Source: Streptomyces sp. NRRL F-6676
GTDB taxonomy: Bacteria; Actinomycetota; Actinomycetes; Streptomycetales; Streptomycetaceae
DNA length: 26,475 nucleotides
NCBI RefSeq assembly: GCF_000725625.1
Contig: NZ_JOHS01000071.1
Coordinates: 1 to 26,475, forward strand
Direction: 5' to 3'
Part shown: one piece after another, positions 16,301 through 22,029 of the stretch
Layout of the letters: every line of letters starts with the position of its first letter
How positions within the stretch are numbered: the first letter of the stretch is position 1
Made by a program: the position numbers and the translations under genes
The notes under the pieces: generated by a model
Seen by the model: only the letters and a program-made list of their open reading frames with translations
Told to the model about the DNA's origin: nothing
The model's database searches: none

Positions 16301-16672
16301 ATAGGCCCCGACAGCCACGAGCGCAGCGGCGCGGAGGGTGACGCGCCGGCGCCCGCGTCGGCCCGTGCGCCCCGGCTCACCGCCAAGGGGCTGCCCAAGC
16401 GCACGCCCCGTATCGCCACGCCCGTCGAGGCACCCCGGGCCCGGACCGGCGGCGTGGACGCCGAGGCGCTGCGGCGCCGGCTCGGCGGCTTCCACCAGGG
16501 CGCACGGAAGGGCGCCCGCGCCGCAGAGGAGGAACTCGCCGAGCGGACCGGACAGACCGCCCGGCCCGGTCAGGGCACCGCACCCGAGCCCGGCAGCACA
16601 GATCACGGCCCCGCGCAGAACACCGCGGCCGTGGACACATCGGGGGGCACCGTCGAGGAGGCAAGCAGTTGA
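13349..16672 (+). CDS. cvnA: Conservon sensor kinase-like membrane protein CvnA (NIT-HAMP-HATPase)
   Basis: A 1107-residue membrane protein, first of a four-gene conservon. Order: basic N-terminus, TM1 (about 40-60), an extracytoplasmic nitrate/nitrite-sensing (NIT)-like helical domain (about 60-350), TM2 RIAVLGALVLLAVAIATALA (about 354-374), HAMP (about 375-430), a coiled coil, then an ATPase domain with LLAELLENATSFSPP (N box about 585-595), VQDEGIGI (about 619-626) and EGLGLGLYVVARLAHRHG (about 650-667). The phospho-acceptor region is atypical, as usual for CvnA. Residues about 690-1010 are low-complexity Ala/Gly/Asp/His with tandem GGTAGD units. Near the C-terminus are GLPKRTPRIA and LRRRLGGFHQGARKGARAAEEELA, the sort of tail motif shared in this family. 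ATG 13349 has AGGA unusually close; GTG at 13361 (MQKTRPRR) is a real alternative. The stop overlaps cvnB by the sequence TTGA. Confidence 0.92.
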   Translation: MRAPVQKTRPRRPGKQTPPAQDGASSESVGRGRPTHVRNRLIVAVAVVAAAVAGAGAPSVVAASGDLNDSQSLVTLNAQTRDALSLAHSLADERDQVTVFVAAGRPKSKAPGEQQSARVDRQIEELRADSDLPAGLRTALDDVAAVRRAALTGKSGALDTHRAYTDALGELHALAEELAEKMPPRAGSGDHALASLDTAVQQAGAARGLLLAALAVPHGTRTVIDPVTGLPTTTSTATAAEAKQRDALSAAAQQADVRSDAAVAGFRATATGAAKNTYDTTVTGPEVATAEKYLASLTDQPTLSDSDLGTSGTKLETALSARIDAMRGAESSLYEHRGTDLEQLRDDDVTALEIRIAVLGALVLLAVAIATALARSLTRPLAVLRKGSARLAADPAAEEPVKFTGRNDEFAQVVRSVNALHAHAVALQSRVGTLESDRKHLIDKRQSVADERQRLRAELDAAGRQLEQARSSIHGTFVNLALRTLALVERQLGVIEGLEEREQDPERLGTLFKLDHLATVMRRHSENLLVLAGAEHGQQHAGPVPLVDVVRAAVSEIERYDRVRIAALPPHAHVTGFAADDLSHLLAELLENATSFSPPDAPVEVSGWLLENGEVMLSVQDEGIGITPDRLTRLNARLTDFDPAQPYVTEDGEGLGLGLYVVARLAHRHGVRVRLRGQQQSGSTVVVVLPEALMAGAEATAVAAPSAASGTEALRLPGAGAEANGNVLPHRQRLTAPEPPGDEDPLIAAAEATIRAQEAETAADAAAEAAAADPGEPGATDAAAPSGAPRTTAAPATAATEDVRHGGAAEHGGTAGDGGTAGDGGTAAGGRATEHGGAIEYGGAADDGEAAEGRAPVRHDVTDDDADVRHGGAAEDDGTVWHDGTVRHDGPAGHDGTPEGGGAARRDSQGAVVPGARSGPDAEGVTPETTMELLAPTPPAEPAQDAQDAQDPRGHSAQPPSGPTVGEFPAGAPGAGARGGGPYSIGPDSHERSGAEGDAPAPASARAPRLTAKGLPKRTPRIATPVEAPRARTGGVDAEALRRRLGGFHQGARKGARAAEEELAERTGQTARPGQGTAPEPGSTDHGPAQNTAAVDTSGGTVEEASS
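15755..16065 (+). repeat. cvnA: Low-complexity coding repeat in CvnA tail
   Basis: Within cvnA, the 18-base unit GGCGGGACTGCCGGGGAC (residues GGTAGD) stands in two exact tandem copies at 15782-15817 and a third partial copy from 15818. It is surrounded by degenerate units such as EHGGAIEYGGAADDG and WHDGTVRHDGPAGHDGT. Unit lengths are multiples of three, so changes in number keep the frame. The segment is His/Asp/Gly-rich. Confidence 0.8.
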
Positions 16673-17181
16673 CCGCGTCCACTACCTACGGACTGAGCAG
16701 CGAAGCCCGCAACCTTCAGTGGCTGCTGACCAACCTCGTCGAGGAGGTGCCCGGCATCCTCTCGGTGGCGGTGGTCTCCTCCGACGGTCTGCTGCTGCTC
16801 TCCTCCGACCCCGGAGCCGTCGCCGCGGCCCGTACCGCCGGCGGTGACACCCCCGCCGGCCCCCGCGGCTCCTCCGCCGACCTCGCCACCATCGTCTCCG
16901 GCATCGGCAGCCTCACCATCGGCGCCGCGAAACTGGTCGGGTACGGCGAGGTCAAGCACACCATGATCGCGATGGACGAGGGCAGCCTCTTCGTCATGTC
17001 GATCAGCGACGGCTCCCTGCTCGGCGTGCACGGCTCCGCGGACTGCGACATGAGCGTCGTCGCGTACCACATGGCCCTCTTCGTCGGCCGGGCCGGACAC
17101 GTCCTCACCCCCGAACTCCGCAGCGAGCTGCGCAAGTCCCTGGAGACCGACGAGGACGCGCGGCCGGGAGGCGATCGATGA
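16669..17181 (+). CDS. cvnB: Conservon protein CvnB, Roadblock/LC7 domain
   Basis: A 170-residue Roadblock/LC7 protein, the family of small dimeric scaffold or GTPase-regulating folds (MglB relatives). The Roadblock core is visible as LQWLLTNLVEEVPGILSVAVVSSDGLLLLSS (about 17-47), a variable loop with an Ala/Pro-rich insertion (about 48-70), ATIVSGIGSLTIGAAKLVGYGEVKHTMIAMDEGSLFVMSISDGSLLGV and the final ADCDMSVVAYHMALFV helix (about 120-140). In conservons it is thought to work with CvnD as a GTPase regulator at the membrane sensor. Start TTG 16669 has GAGGAGG eight bases upstream and overlaps the cvnA stop (TTGA), and the stop overlaps cvnC (ATGA). Both overlaps indicate coupled translation. 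Confidence 0.95.
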   Translation: MTASTTYGLSSEARNLQWLLTNLVEEVPGILSVAVVSSDGLLLLSSDPGAVAAARTAGGDTPAGPRGSSADLATIVSGIGSLTIGAAKLVGYGEVKHTMIAMDEGSLFVMSISDGSLLGVHGSADCDMSVVAYHMALFVGRAGHVLTPELRSELRKSLETDEDARPGGDR

Positions 17182-17600
17182 CCGCCACCACCGCACCCGG
17201 GGACGCGCCCCGGAAACTCCCCGTCCGCGGCGGTGACCGCAAACCCGCCCGGGTGCGCCCCTATTCGCTCACCGGCGGCCGCACCCGCTTCGGGCACGTC
17301 CTGCTCGTGGAGACCTTCGTCGCCGCACTCGAGGCCCCCGAGGAGCGCCGTGAGCTGACCAATGGTTCACTTGCCTCCCGCGTGATGCCCGAGATGCGGG
17401 CCATCGTCGAACTCTGCCGCCGCATGCGGACGGTGGCCGAGATCGCGGCCCTGCTCAAGATGCCGCTCGGCGTGGTCCGGGTGCTGCTGAGCGACCTCGC
17501 GGACCAGGGAAAGATCCGTGTGTACGGAACCGGTCACGGCCCCGGACAGCCGGACCGCGCGCTGCTGGAAAGGGTGCTGAGTGGACTCCGCCGTCTCTGA
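17178..17600 (+). CDS. cvnC: Conservon protein CvnC, DUF742
   Basis: A 140-residue DUF742 protein. The family signature RPYSLTGGRTRFG (27-39) is clear, followed by LLVETFVAAL, and a winged-helix-like half MPEMRAIVELCRRMRTVAEIAALLKMPLGVVRVLLSDLADQGKIRVY (about 70-116). That half resembles a helix-turn-helix plus wing and may mediate protein contacts instead of DNA binding. It is always found between the Roadblock and GTPase genes of conservons. ATG at 17178 overlaps the cvnB stop (ATGA), and its 3' end overlaps cvnD by 20 bases. Biochemical function is unknown; in S. coelicolor work the Cvn proteins associate as a membrane complex resembling heterotrimeric G-protein signalling. Confidence 0.95.
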   Translation: MTATTAPGDAPRKLPVRGGDRKPARVRPYSLTGGRTRFGHVLLVETFVAALEAPEERRELTNGSLASRVMPEMRAIVELCRRMRTVAEIAALLKMPLGVVRVLLSDLADQGKIRVYGTGHGPGQPDRALLERVLSGLRRL

Positions 17601-18249
17601 CGCCACCGTGGCGGGCGTCGCACGCGACGCCGCCTCCCCGGGCGTCGCCCCGCTCCTCGACGACGAGGAGCAGCTCCAACCCTGGCAGAAGGACCGCACC
17701 CGCGCGCCCATCGCCACGAAGATCGTCGTCGCGGGCGGCTTCGGCGTCGGCAAGACGACCCTCGTCACCGCCGTCTCGGAGATCACGCCGTTGCAGACCG
17801 AGGCGCTGATGACGGAGGCGAGCGCGGAGACCGACGACCTGTCGGACACCCCGCAGAAGCTCACCACCACCGTGGCCATGGACTACGGCCGCCTCACGCT
17901 CGACGACGACCTGGTCCTCTACGTCTTCGGCACCCCCGGCCAGCAGCGGTTCTGGTTCATGTGGGACGACCTGGTGCGCGGCGCGATCGGCGCGGTCGTC
18001 CTGGCCGACACCCGGCGGCTCGCGGACTGCTTCCCCGCCCTCGACTACTTCGAGAGCTGCGGGCTGCCGTACATCGTCGCCGTCAACCACTTCGACGGCA
18101 GCGAGCGGTACGAACCGGAGGACGTGCGCGAAGCGTTGACGATTCCCTCGCACATCCCTGTAATGATCATGGACGCGCGGCGGCGGATCTCGGCGATCGA
18201 GACGCTGCTCGGGCTGGTGCGCCACGCCCTGGAGATGTCGCCCGAGTAG
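17581..18249 (+). CDS. cvnD: Conservon GTPase CvnD (Ras/MglA-like ATP/GTP-binding protein)
   Basis: A 222-residue small GTPase. After a variable N-terminus (1-43) come KIVVAGGFGVGKTTLV with the P loop 52-60, a switch I region with TTTVAMDYG (Thr95-97), the switch II motif FGTPGQQRF (116-124) where Ras-type proteins have DxxGQ, and VNHFDG (169-173) at the place of the NKxD guanine-recognition motif. The His in NHFD is a family feature, so guanine specificity may be altered. Start GTG 17581 overlaps cvnC by 20 bases and has GGAAAGGG upstream. It ends at TAG 18247-18249. Beyond that stop the same frame stays open through an in-frame hexapeptide repeat to 18519. Confidence 0.94.
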   Translation: MDSAVSDATVAGVARDAASPGVAPLLDDEEQLQPWQKDRTRAPIATKIVVAGGFGVGKTTLVTAVSEITPLQTEALMTEASAETDDLSDTPQKLTTTVAMDYGRLTLDDDLVLYVFGTPGQQRFWFMWDDLVRGAIGAVVLADTRRLADCFPALDYFESCGLPYIVAVNHFDGSERYEPEDVREALTIPSHIPVMIMDARRRISAIETLLGLVRHALEMSPE

Positions 18250-18258
18250 CCCGGGCAT

Positions 18259-18330
18259 CAGTCCGAAGCCGTAGCCATGCCTGAAGCCGTAGTCATGCCT
18301 GATGCCGTAGTCACGCCTGAAGCCGTAGGG
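18259..18330 (+). repeat. Four tandem 18-base units between cvnD and the monooxygenase gene
   Basis: Four units of 18 bases follow one another: 18259-18276, 18277-18294, 18295-18312 and 18313-18330. The consensus is ATGCCTGAAGCCGTAGTC, with one to five differences per unit. They lie in the 94-base gap after cvnD, in the cvnD frame, and would read (M/T)P(E/D)AVV. The last unit ends in AGGG, which with the next GAG forms the likely ribosome-binding site of the next gene. Confidence 0.85.
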
Positions 18331-18343
18331 AGACAGCAGCCGC

Positions 18344-19597
18344 ATGCGGAAGATACTCGTCGTCGGAGCCGGCCAGTCCGGGCTCCAGCTCGCCCTCGGC
18401 CTCCAGTCGCACGGGTACGAGGTCACCGTCATGTCCAACCGGACCGCGGACGAGATCCGCTCCGGGCGGGTCATGTCGACGCAGTGCATGTTCCACACCG
18501 CCCTTCAGCACGAGCGTGACCTGGAGCTCAACTTCTGGGAGTCCCGGGCCCCGCGCATCGAGGGGCTCGGCGTCTCCGTCGCCGCCCCCGGCTCCTACGA
18601 GAGCGGGCCCGCCCAGCGCGCCATCGACTGGGTCGGCCGGCTCGACGGGTACGCCCAGTCCGTCGACCAGCGGGTGAAGATGGCCGGGTGGATGGAGACC
18701 TTCGCCCAGCGCGGCGGTCAGCTCGTCATCCACGGGGCGGCCGTCGGCGACCTCGACTACTTCTCCCGCACGTACGACCTCGTCCTCGTCGCGGCCGGCA
18801 AGGGCGAACTGGTGTCGATGTTCGGCCGCGACGCCGCCCGCTCCCCCTACCGCGAGCCGCAGCGCGCCCTCGCCGTCGCCTATGTGCACGGGCTCGGGCC
18901 GCGCCCCGAGCACCCGGAGTACGACGCCGTCCGCTGCAACCTCGTGCCCGGCGTGGGCGAGCTGTTCGTGATGCCGACGTTCACGACGTCCGGGCGCGCC
19001 GACATCCTCTTCTGGGAGGGCATACCCGGCGGGCCGCTCGACGTCTTCCAGGGGGTCAAGGACCCGTCCGAACACCTGGCGCTGACGCTGGAGCTGATGG
19101 AGCGGTACACGCCGTGGGAGTACGCGCGGGCGACGAAGGTCGAACTGACGGACGCGGGGGGCACGTTGGCGGGGCGGTACGCGCCGACCGTGCGGAATCC
19201 GGTGGGGGTGCTGCCGTCCGGGGGGCGGGTGCTGGGGGTCGCCGACGTGGTCGTCGCCAACGATCCCGTCACGGGGCAGGGGGCGAACTCGGCGTCCAAG
19301 TGTGCGGCGTCCTATCTGGAGTCGATAGTGGAGCGGGGCGAGGAGCCGTTCGACGAGGAGTGGATGCGGGTGGCGTTCGAGCGGTACTGGGCGACCGCGC
19401 GGCATGTCACGAAGTGGACGAACGCGATGCTCGGTCCGCCGCCGGAGCATGTGCTGAACCTGATCGGGGCGGCGGGGGAGCTGGCACCGGTCGCGGACCG
19501 GTTCGCCAACGGGTTCGACGACCCGTCGGACTTCGAGAACTTCTTCTACGAGCCGGAGAAGACGGCGGCGTATCTGGGGTCTGTGGCCGGGGGGTGA
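18344..19597 (+). CDS. Styrene/indole monooxygenase (StyA)-family FAD-dependent monooxygenase
   Basis: A 417-residue flavoprotein of the single-component-oxygenase half of two-component styrene/indole monooxygenases, which take reduced FAD from a separate reductase and epoxidise or hydroxylate aromatic substrates. Visible are the N-terminal Rossmann motif VVGAGQSGLQLALGLQ (GxGxxG at residues 8-13), ALAVAYVHGLGP, a PTFTTSGRADILFWEGIPGGP substrate-domain segment, and the second FAD motif VANDPVTGQGANSASKCA (about 305-322). The length equals StyA enzymes (about 415). ATG 18344 has AGGGAG about 11 bases upstream. It follows the conservon in the same direction with only 94 bases between, so it is probably co-transcribed with it. 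No StyB-type flavin reductase is in the window, so the electron donor must come from elsewhere. The substrate is unknown. Confidence 0.88.
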   Translation: MRKILVVGAGQSGLQLALGLQSHGYEVTVMSNRTADEIRSGRVMSTQCMFHTALQHERDLELNFWESRAPRIEGLGVSVAAPGSYESGPAQRAIDWVGRLDGYAQSVDQRVKMAGWMETFAQRGGQLVIHGAAVGDLDYFSRTYDLVLVAAGKGELVSMFGRDAARSPYREPQRALAVAYVHGLGPRPEHPEYDAVRCNLVPGVGELFVMPTFTTSGRADILFWEGIPGGPLDVFQGVKDPSEHLALTLELMERYTPWEYARATKVELTDAGGTLAGRYAPTVRNPVGVLPSGGRVLGVADVVVANDPVTGQGANSASKCAASYLESIVERGEEPFDEEWMRVAFERYWATARHVTKWTNAMLGPPPEHVLNLIGAAGELAPVADRFANGFDDPSDFENFFYEPEKTAAYLGSVAGG

Positions 19598-19645
19598 CCT
19601 TCGGGTTTTCCCGCCCCCGCCGCCCCTGCCGCCCCTGCGGGCAGT

Positions 19646-19699
19646 CGTGCCGCTGGGGCGGCACGGGTGGGCGCAGGCGGCACCCGGTTGGCGCCGGGT
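19646..19699. terminator. Bidirectional terminator pair between monooxygenase and NlpC/P60 genes
   Basis: CGTGCCGC-TGGG-GCGGCACG (19646-19665) is a perfect 8-bp stem with a 4-base loop. Just behind it ACCCGG-TTGGCG-CCGGGT (19682-19699) forms a second, 6-bp stem. Both lie in the 121-base convergent gap, so they can end transcription from either side. The gap also holds part of the dispersed repeat (CCCGCCCCCGCCGCCCCT at about 19609). Confidence 0.65.
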
Positions 19700-19718
19700 C
19701 GCGAAGTCGCCGTGACGG

Positions 19719-20753
19719 TTACCCCGGTGGGCGGACCGCGCCCAGGACCGGGGCCGTGGCCAGTGGGGTCATGGTGACCGTCGCGCCGGGGCGGGGGGCT
19801 TGCACCACCATGCCGTGGCCCGCGTACATCGCCACATGCGTCGCGTCGGGGTGGTAGAGCACCAGGTCGCCGGGGCGCAGCGCGGTCAGCGGGACGTGGG
19901 GGAGGCCGGCCCACTGGGACTGGCTCGTGCGGGGGATGGGGTGGCCCGCCGCCCGCCACGCCCCCGACGTCAGCCCCGAGCAGTCGTACGAGGCCGGCCC
20001 CGCCGCCCCCCACCGGTACGGCTTGCCGATCTGGTCGACGGCGTACCGCAGCGCCTCGGCGCCCGCGGGCGAGGGCGGCCGGCCGTCGTCGCCGACCGTC
20101 CCGGAGGTGAGCAGCTCGTTCTGCGCGGCGGCCGTCCGCTCCTGCTCCAGCCGGGTCACCTCCGCGAGCCGCTCGGGGCTCAGCGAGGCGAGCAGTTTCT
20201 CGACGGCGCCGAGCTTGGTGCGGACGGTGTCGCGGTCCTTCCGCTGCTGGTCGGCGAGGTTCTGCTGCCGGTTGAGCGCGCGCCGCGCGGCATGCGCGAG
20301 GGCGTCGGCGCGACGGGCCCCGCCGGACAGCCGGGTCACCGTCTCGGCCCGCTCGCGCGCGAGCCGGCCGACCACGTGCGCCTGGTCGAGGAACTGCTGC
20401 GGATCGCGGGCGAGCAGCAGCCGTACGTAGGGGGAGAGGCCGGAGACGCCCTGGTACTGCTGCCGGGCGAGCCGCCCCGCCGCCCCGCGGCCGTCGTCGA
20501 GCGAGCGCCGGGCCGCGGCCAGCTCGCCGTCCAGCTTCGCCGACCCGGTGCGCTGCCGGGCGAGTTTCTCCGCGGTGGCGTTGTACGTCTCGGTGGCCTG
20601 CTCGGCGCCCCGGTACAGCTCCGAGAGGTCGGTCAGGAGCTCGGACAGCGGCCGTTCCTCCGGTGCGGGGTCGGCCGCCGCGCGGGTCGGCGCCAGTACG
20701 ACCGAGGCGGTCACCGCCGCCGTACAGACCAGACGGAGCAGGCGTCCTGACAC
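19719..20753 (-). CDS. Secreted NlpC/P60 (C40) peptidoglycan endopeptidase
   Basis: A 344-residue exported cysteine peptidase expected to cut peptidoglycan stem peptides. A signal peptide (RLLRLVCTAAVTASVVLAPT, cut near ADA at 26-28) is followed by a long Arg/Ala/Glu coiled-coil region (about 35-215) of the type found in RipA-like actinobacterial hydrolases. The NlpC/P60 domain (about 231-344) has catalytic Cys258 in ASYDCSGLT, His306 in ATHVAMYAG, and Gln318 in VVQAPRPG at the third polar position (RipA has Glu). Start GTG 20751-20753 has GGAGG upstream; an ATG a few bases earlier is out of frame. It is convergent with the monooxygenase gene. Role in growth, division or spore envelope cannot be told from sequence. 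Confidence 0.93.
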   Translation of the reverse strand: MSGRLLRLVCTAAVTASVVLAPTRAAADPAPEERPLSELLTDLSELYRGAEQATETYNATAEKLARQRTGSAKLDGELAAARRSLDDGRGAAGRLARQQYQGVSGLSPYVRLLLARDPQQFLDQAHVVGRLARERAETVTRLSGGARRADALAHAARRALNRQQNLADQQRKDRDTVRTKLGAVEKLLASLSPERLAEVTRLEQERTAAAQNELLTSGTVGDDGRPPSPAGAEALRYAVDQIGKPYRWGAAGPASYDCSGLTSGAWRAAGHPIPRTSQSQWAGLPHVPLTALRPGDLVLYHPDATHVAMYAGHGMVVQAPRPGATVTMTPLATAPVLGAVRPPG

Positions 20754-20812
20754 GTCATCACCTCCGGAGGCGGACGGCCCCTCCGCCCGCGCACCGGCAG
20801 GATCATGTGACC

Positions 20813-20840
20813 GCGACCCGGGCGCCTCCCGGGTGGTCGC
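20813..20840 (-). terminator. Terminator hairpin after the small hypothetical gene
   Basis: ACCCGGG (20816-20822) and CCCGGGT (20828-20834) form a 7-bp stem around a 5-base loop, and flanking GCG/CGC can extend it past a 3-base bulge. It starts 16 bases downstream of the stop of the 114-residue gene and upstream of the NlpC/P60 gene, in leftward orientation. Confidence 0.5.
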
Positions 20841-20855
20841 ATCGGAGCAGCCGGG

Positions 20856-21200
20856 TCACCCTTCGGAGCGGTCCCCGCCGTCCCCCGGCGTGGCGTCCGG
20901 CGCGGCGGCGCCCGGCGGCGTACGGGACGCCGTCGGCCCGGGCCTGGACCACGGCCAACGCGGCCCGCGCCCCCCGCTGTCGCCCCCGGCGTCGAACTCG
21001 TACCGCCAGCTCTGGCTCAGCCCCAGCCGGCCGCGCCCGTGCTGGACCCGCCGGTAGACCAGCACGGTCGGCGGGCCGCCCGCGACGTCGGGGACCGGGA
21101 CCCGGTAGGTCTTCGGGGGGTGCCCGGTCAGGCCGAGCAGCACGGGCAGGACGCGCCCGTCCAGCGGGCCGCCCACGAAGGGGGTGTCTGCGCTCTTCAC
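20856..21200 (-). CDS. Small conserved Streptomyces hypothetical protein
   Basis: A 114-residue protein starting MKSADTPFVGGPLDGRVLPV and containing YRVPVPDVAGGPPTVLVYRR, then a Trp-rich LGLSQSWRYEFD stretch and a disordered Gly/Pro/Asp tail. I recognise the N-terminal two thirds as a conserved actinomycete hypothetical, related to the FVGGPLDG motif proteins; no function is known. The fold is probably mostly beta, and there is no signal peptide or membrane segment. GTG at 21198-21200 with GGTGG upstream is chosen; the open frame extends far upstream but overlaps the TetR gene. It follows the TetR gene by 35 bases in the same direction, so it is likely in its operon. Confidence 0.75.
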   Translation of the reverse strand: MKSADTPFVGGPLDGRVLPVLLGLTGHPPKTYRVPVPDVAGGPPTVLVYRRVQHGRGRLGLSQSWRYEFDAGGDSGGRGPRWPWSRPGPTASRTPPGAAAPDATPGDGGDRSEG

Positions 21201-21235
21201 CCCACCAGTCTCGCCCGTCTCCGCTCGGACGAGCC

Positions 21236-21976
21236 TCACAGCAGATGTGCCGCGTCGGCGAGGACCGGCGCCATCCGGCGGGCCAGTGCCCCGACCGGGC
21301 CCTCGGCGCTCTCCATCGCCAGCGCCCGCCGCACCACCGCGGCGGTCGCCTCGTCGCGCCCGGCCGCCGTCACCAGAGACACCATGAACTGCTCGACCAG
21401 CCAGTCGCGCAGCTCCCCGGCCGACGGCCGCTTGCCCTCGTCGAGCCAGATGAGGGAGGCCGCCTCCACCGAGGTGATCCACATGCGGACCGTCATCCGC
21501 AGCCGCGAGCTCGGCCCGGGGGCTTCCAGGTGGCTCAGGATGTGGTCGGCGGCGGCCCGGCGCACCCCGTCGACGATCGCCGTCGTCCGCGAGGTCTCCA
21601 CCACGCTGCCGCCCTGGAGCAGCGCGCTGAACCCGGCGTCGTGGCCGTCCACGAAGGCCAGATAGCGGTCCAGGGCGCGGCCCAGCCGCTCGGTGAGCGC
21701 GCCCACGGGCGGCTCGGCGAAGCAGTGCTCCAGCTCCTCGGCGGCCGAGCGCAGCGCGGCCTCGTACAGCTGCTGCTTGCCGCCGGGGAAGTAGCGGTAG
21801 ACCAGCGGCCGCGAGACCCCGGCCGCCTCGGCGACCTCGTCCAGCGAGACGTCCTCGGGCACCCGGTGCGCGAACAGCGAGAGCGCGGCGGTGAGCAGTT
21901 GGCTGCGCCGCTCCTCGACACTGAGCCGGCGGTACGCGCGCGGCGCACGGGTCGTCGGGGCGGCCTCGGAGGTCAT
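21236..21976 (-). CDS. TetR/AcrR-family transcriptional regulator
   Basis: A 246-residue TetR-type repressor. The N-terminal DNA-binding domain (about 18-66) reads RRSQLLTAALSLFAHRVPEDVSLDEVAEAAGVSRPLVYRYFPGGKQQLYEAA, with the helix-turn-helix at about 43-62. The rest is a helical ligand-binding and dimer domain with DGHDAGFSALLQGG and VRMWITSVEAASLIWLDEGKRP, a pattern frequent in actinobacterial TetR regulators next to lipid or oxygenase genes. ATG at 21974-21976 has a weak ribosome-binding site. It lies 53 bases downstream of the AurF-like gene in the same direction and is likely co-transcribed, so it probably controls that promoter. The ligand is unknown. Confidence 0.94.
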   Translation of the reverse strand: MTSEAAPTTRAPRAYRRLSVEERRSQLLTAALSLFAHRVPEDVSLDEVAEAAGVSRPLVYRYFPGGKQQLYEAALRSAAEELEHCFAEPPVGALTERLGRALDRYLAFVDGHDAGFSALLQGGSVVETSRTTAIVDGVRRAAADHILSHLEAPGPSSRLRMTVRMWITSVEAASLIWLDEGKRPSAGELRDWLVEQFMVSLVTAAGRDEATAAVVRRALAMESAEGPVGALARRMAPVLADAAHLL

Positions 21977-22029
21977 GGGCCGAGCGTAACGCGGGGCGGC
22001 CGGCCACCCCCCGTCCGCCCTTCGCGGCC

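Noticed and set aside
13343..16606. A 1087-codon open frame opposite cvnA
   Set aside because: Its translation is Gly/Arg/Val-rich low complexity mirroring the cvnA codons. cvnA has clear membrane, HAMP and ATPase motifs.
18277..18519. An independent small gene starting MPEAVV
   Set aside because: It has no ribosome-binding site, and its second half overlaps the monooxygenase gene as an Arg/Pro-rich shadow. The repeat is reported as a finding instead.
20754..20855. c-di-AMP (ydaO-type) riboswitch before the NlpC/P60 gene
   Set aside because: Such switches are frequent before cell-wall hydrolase genes in Streptomyces, but the spacer is only 102 bases and I could not find the conserved motifs.
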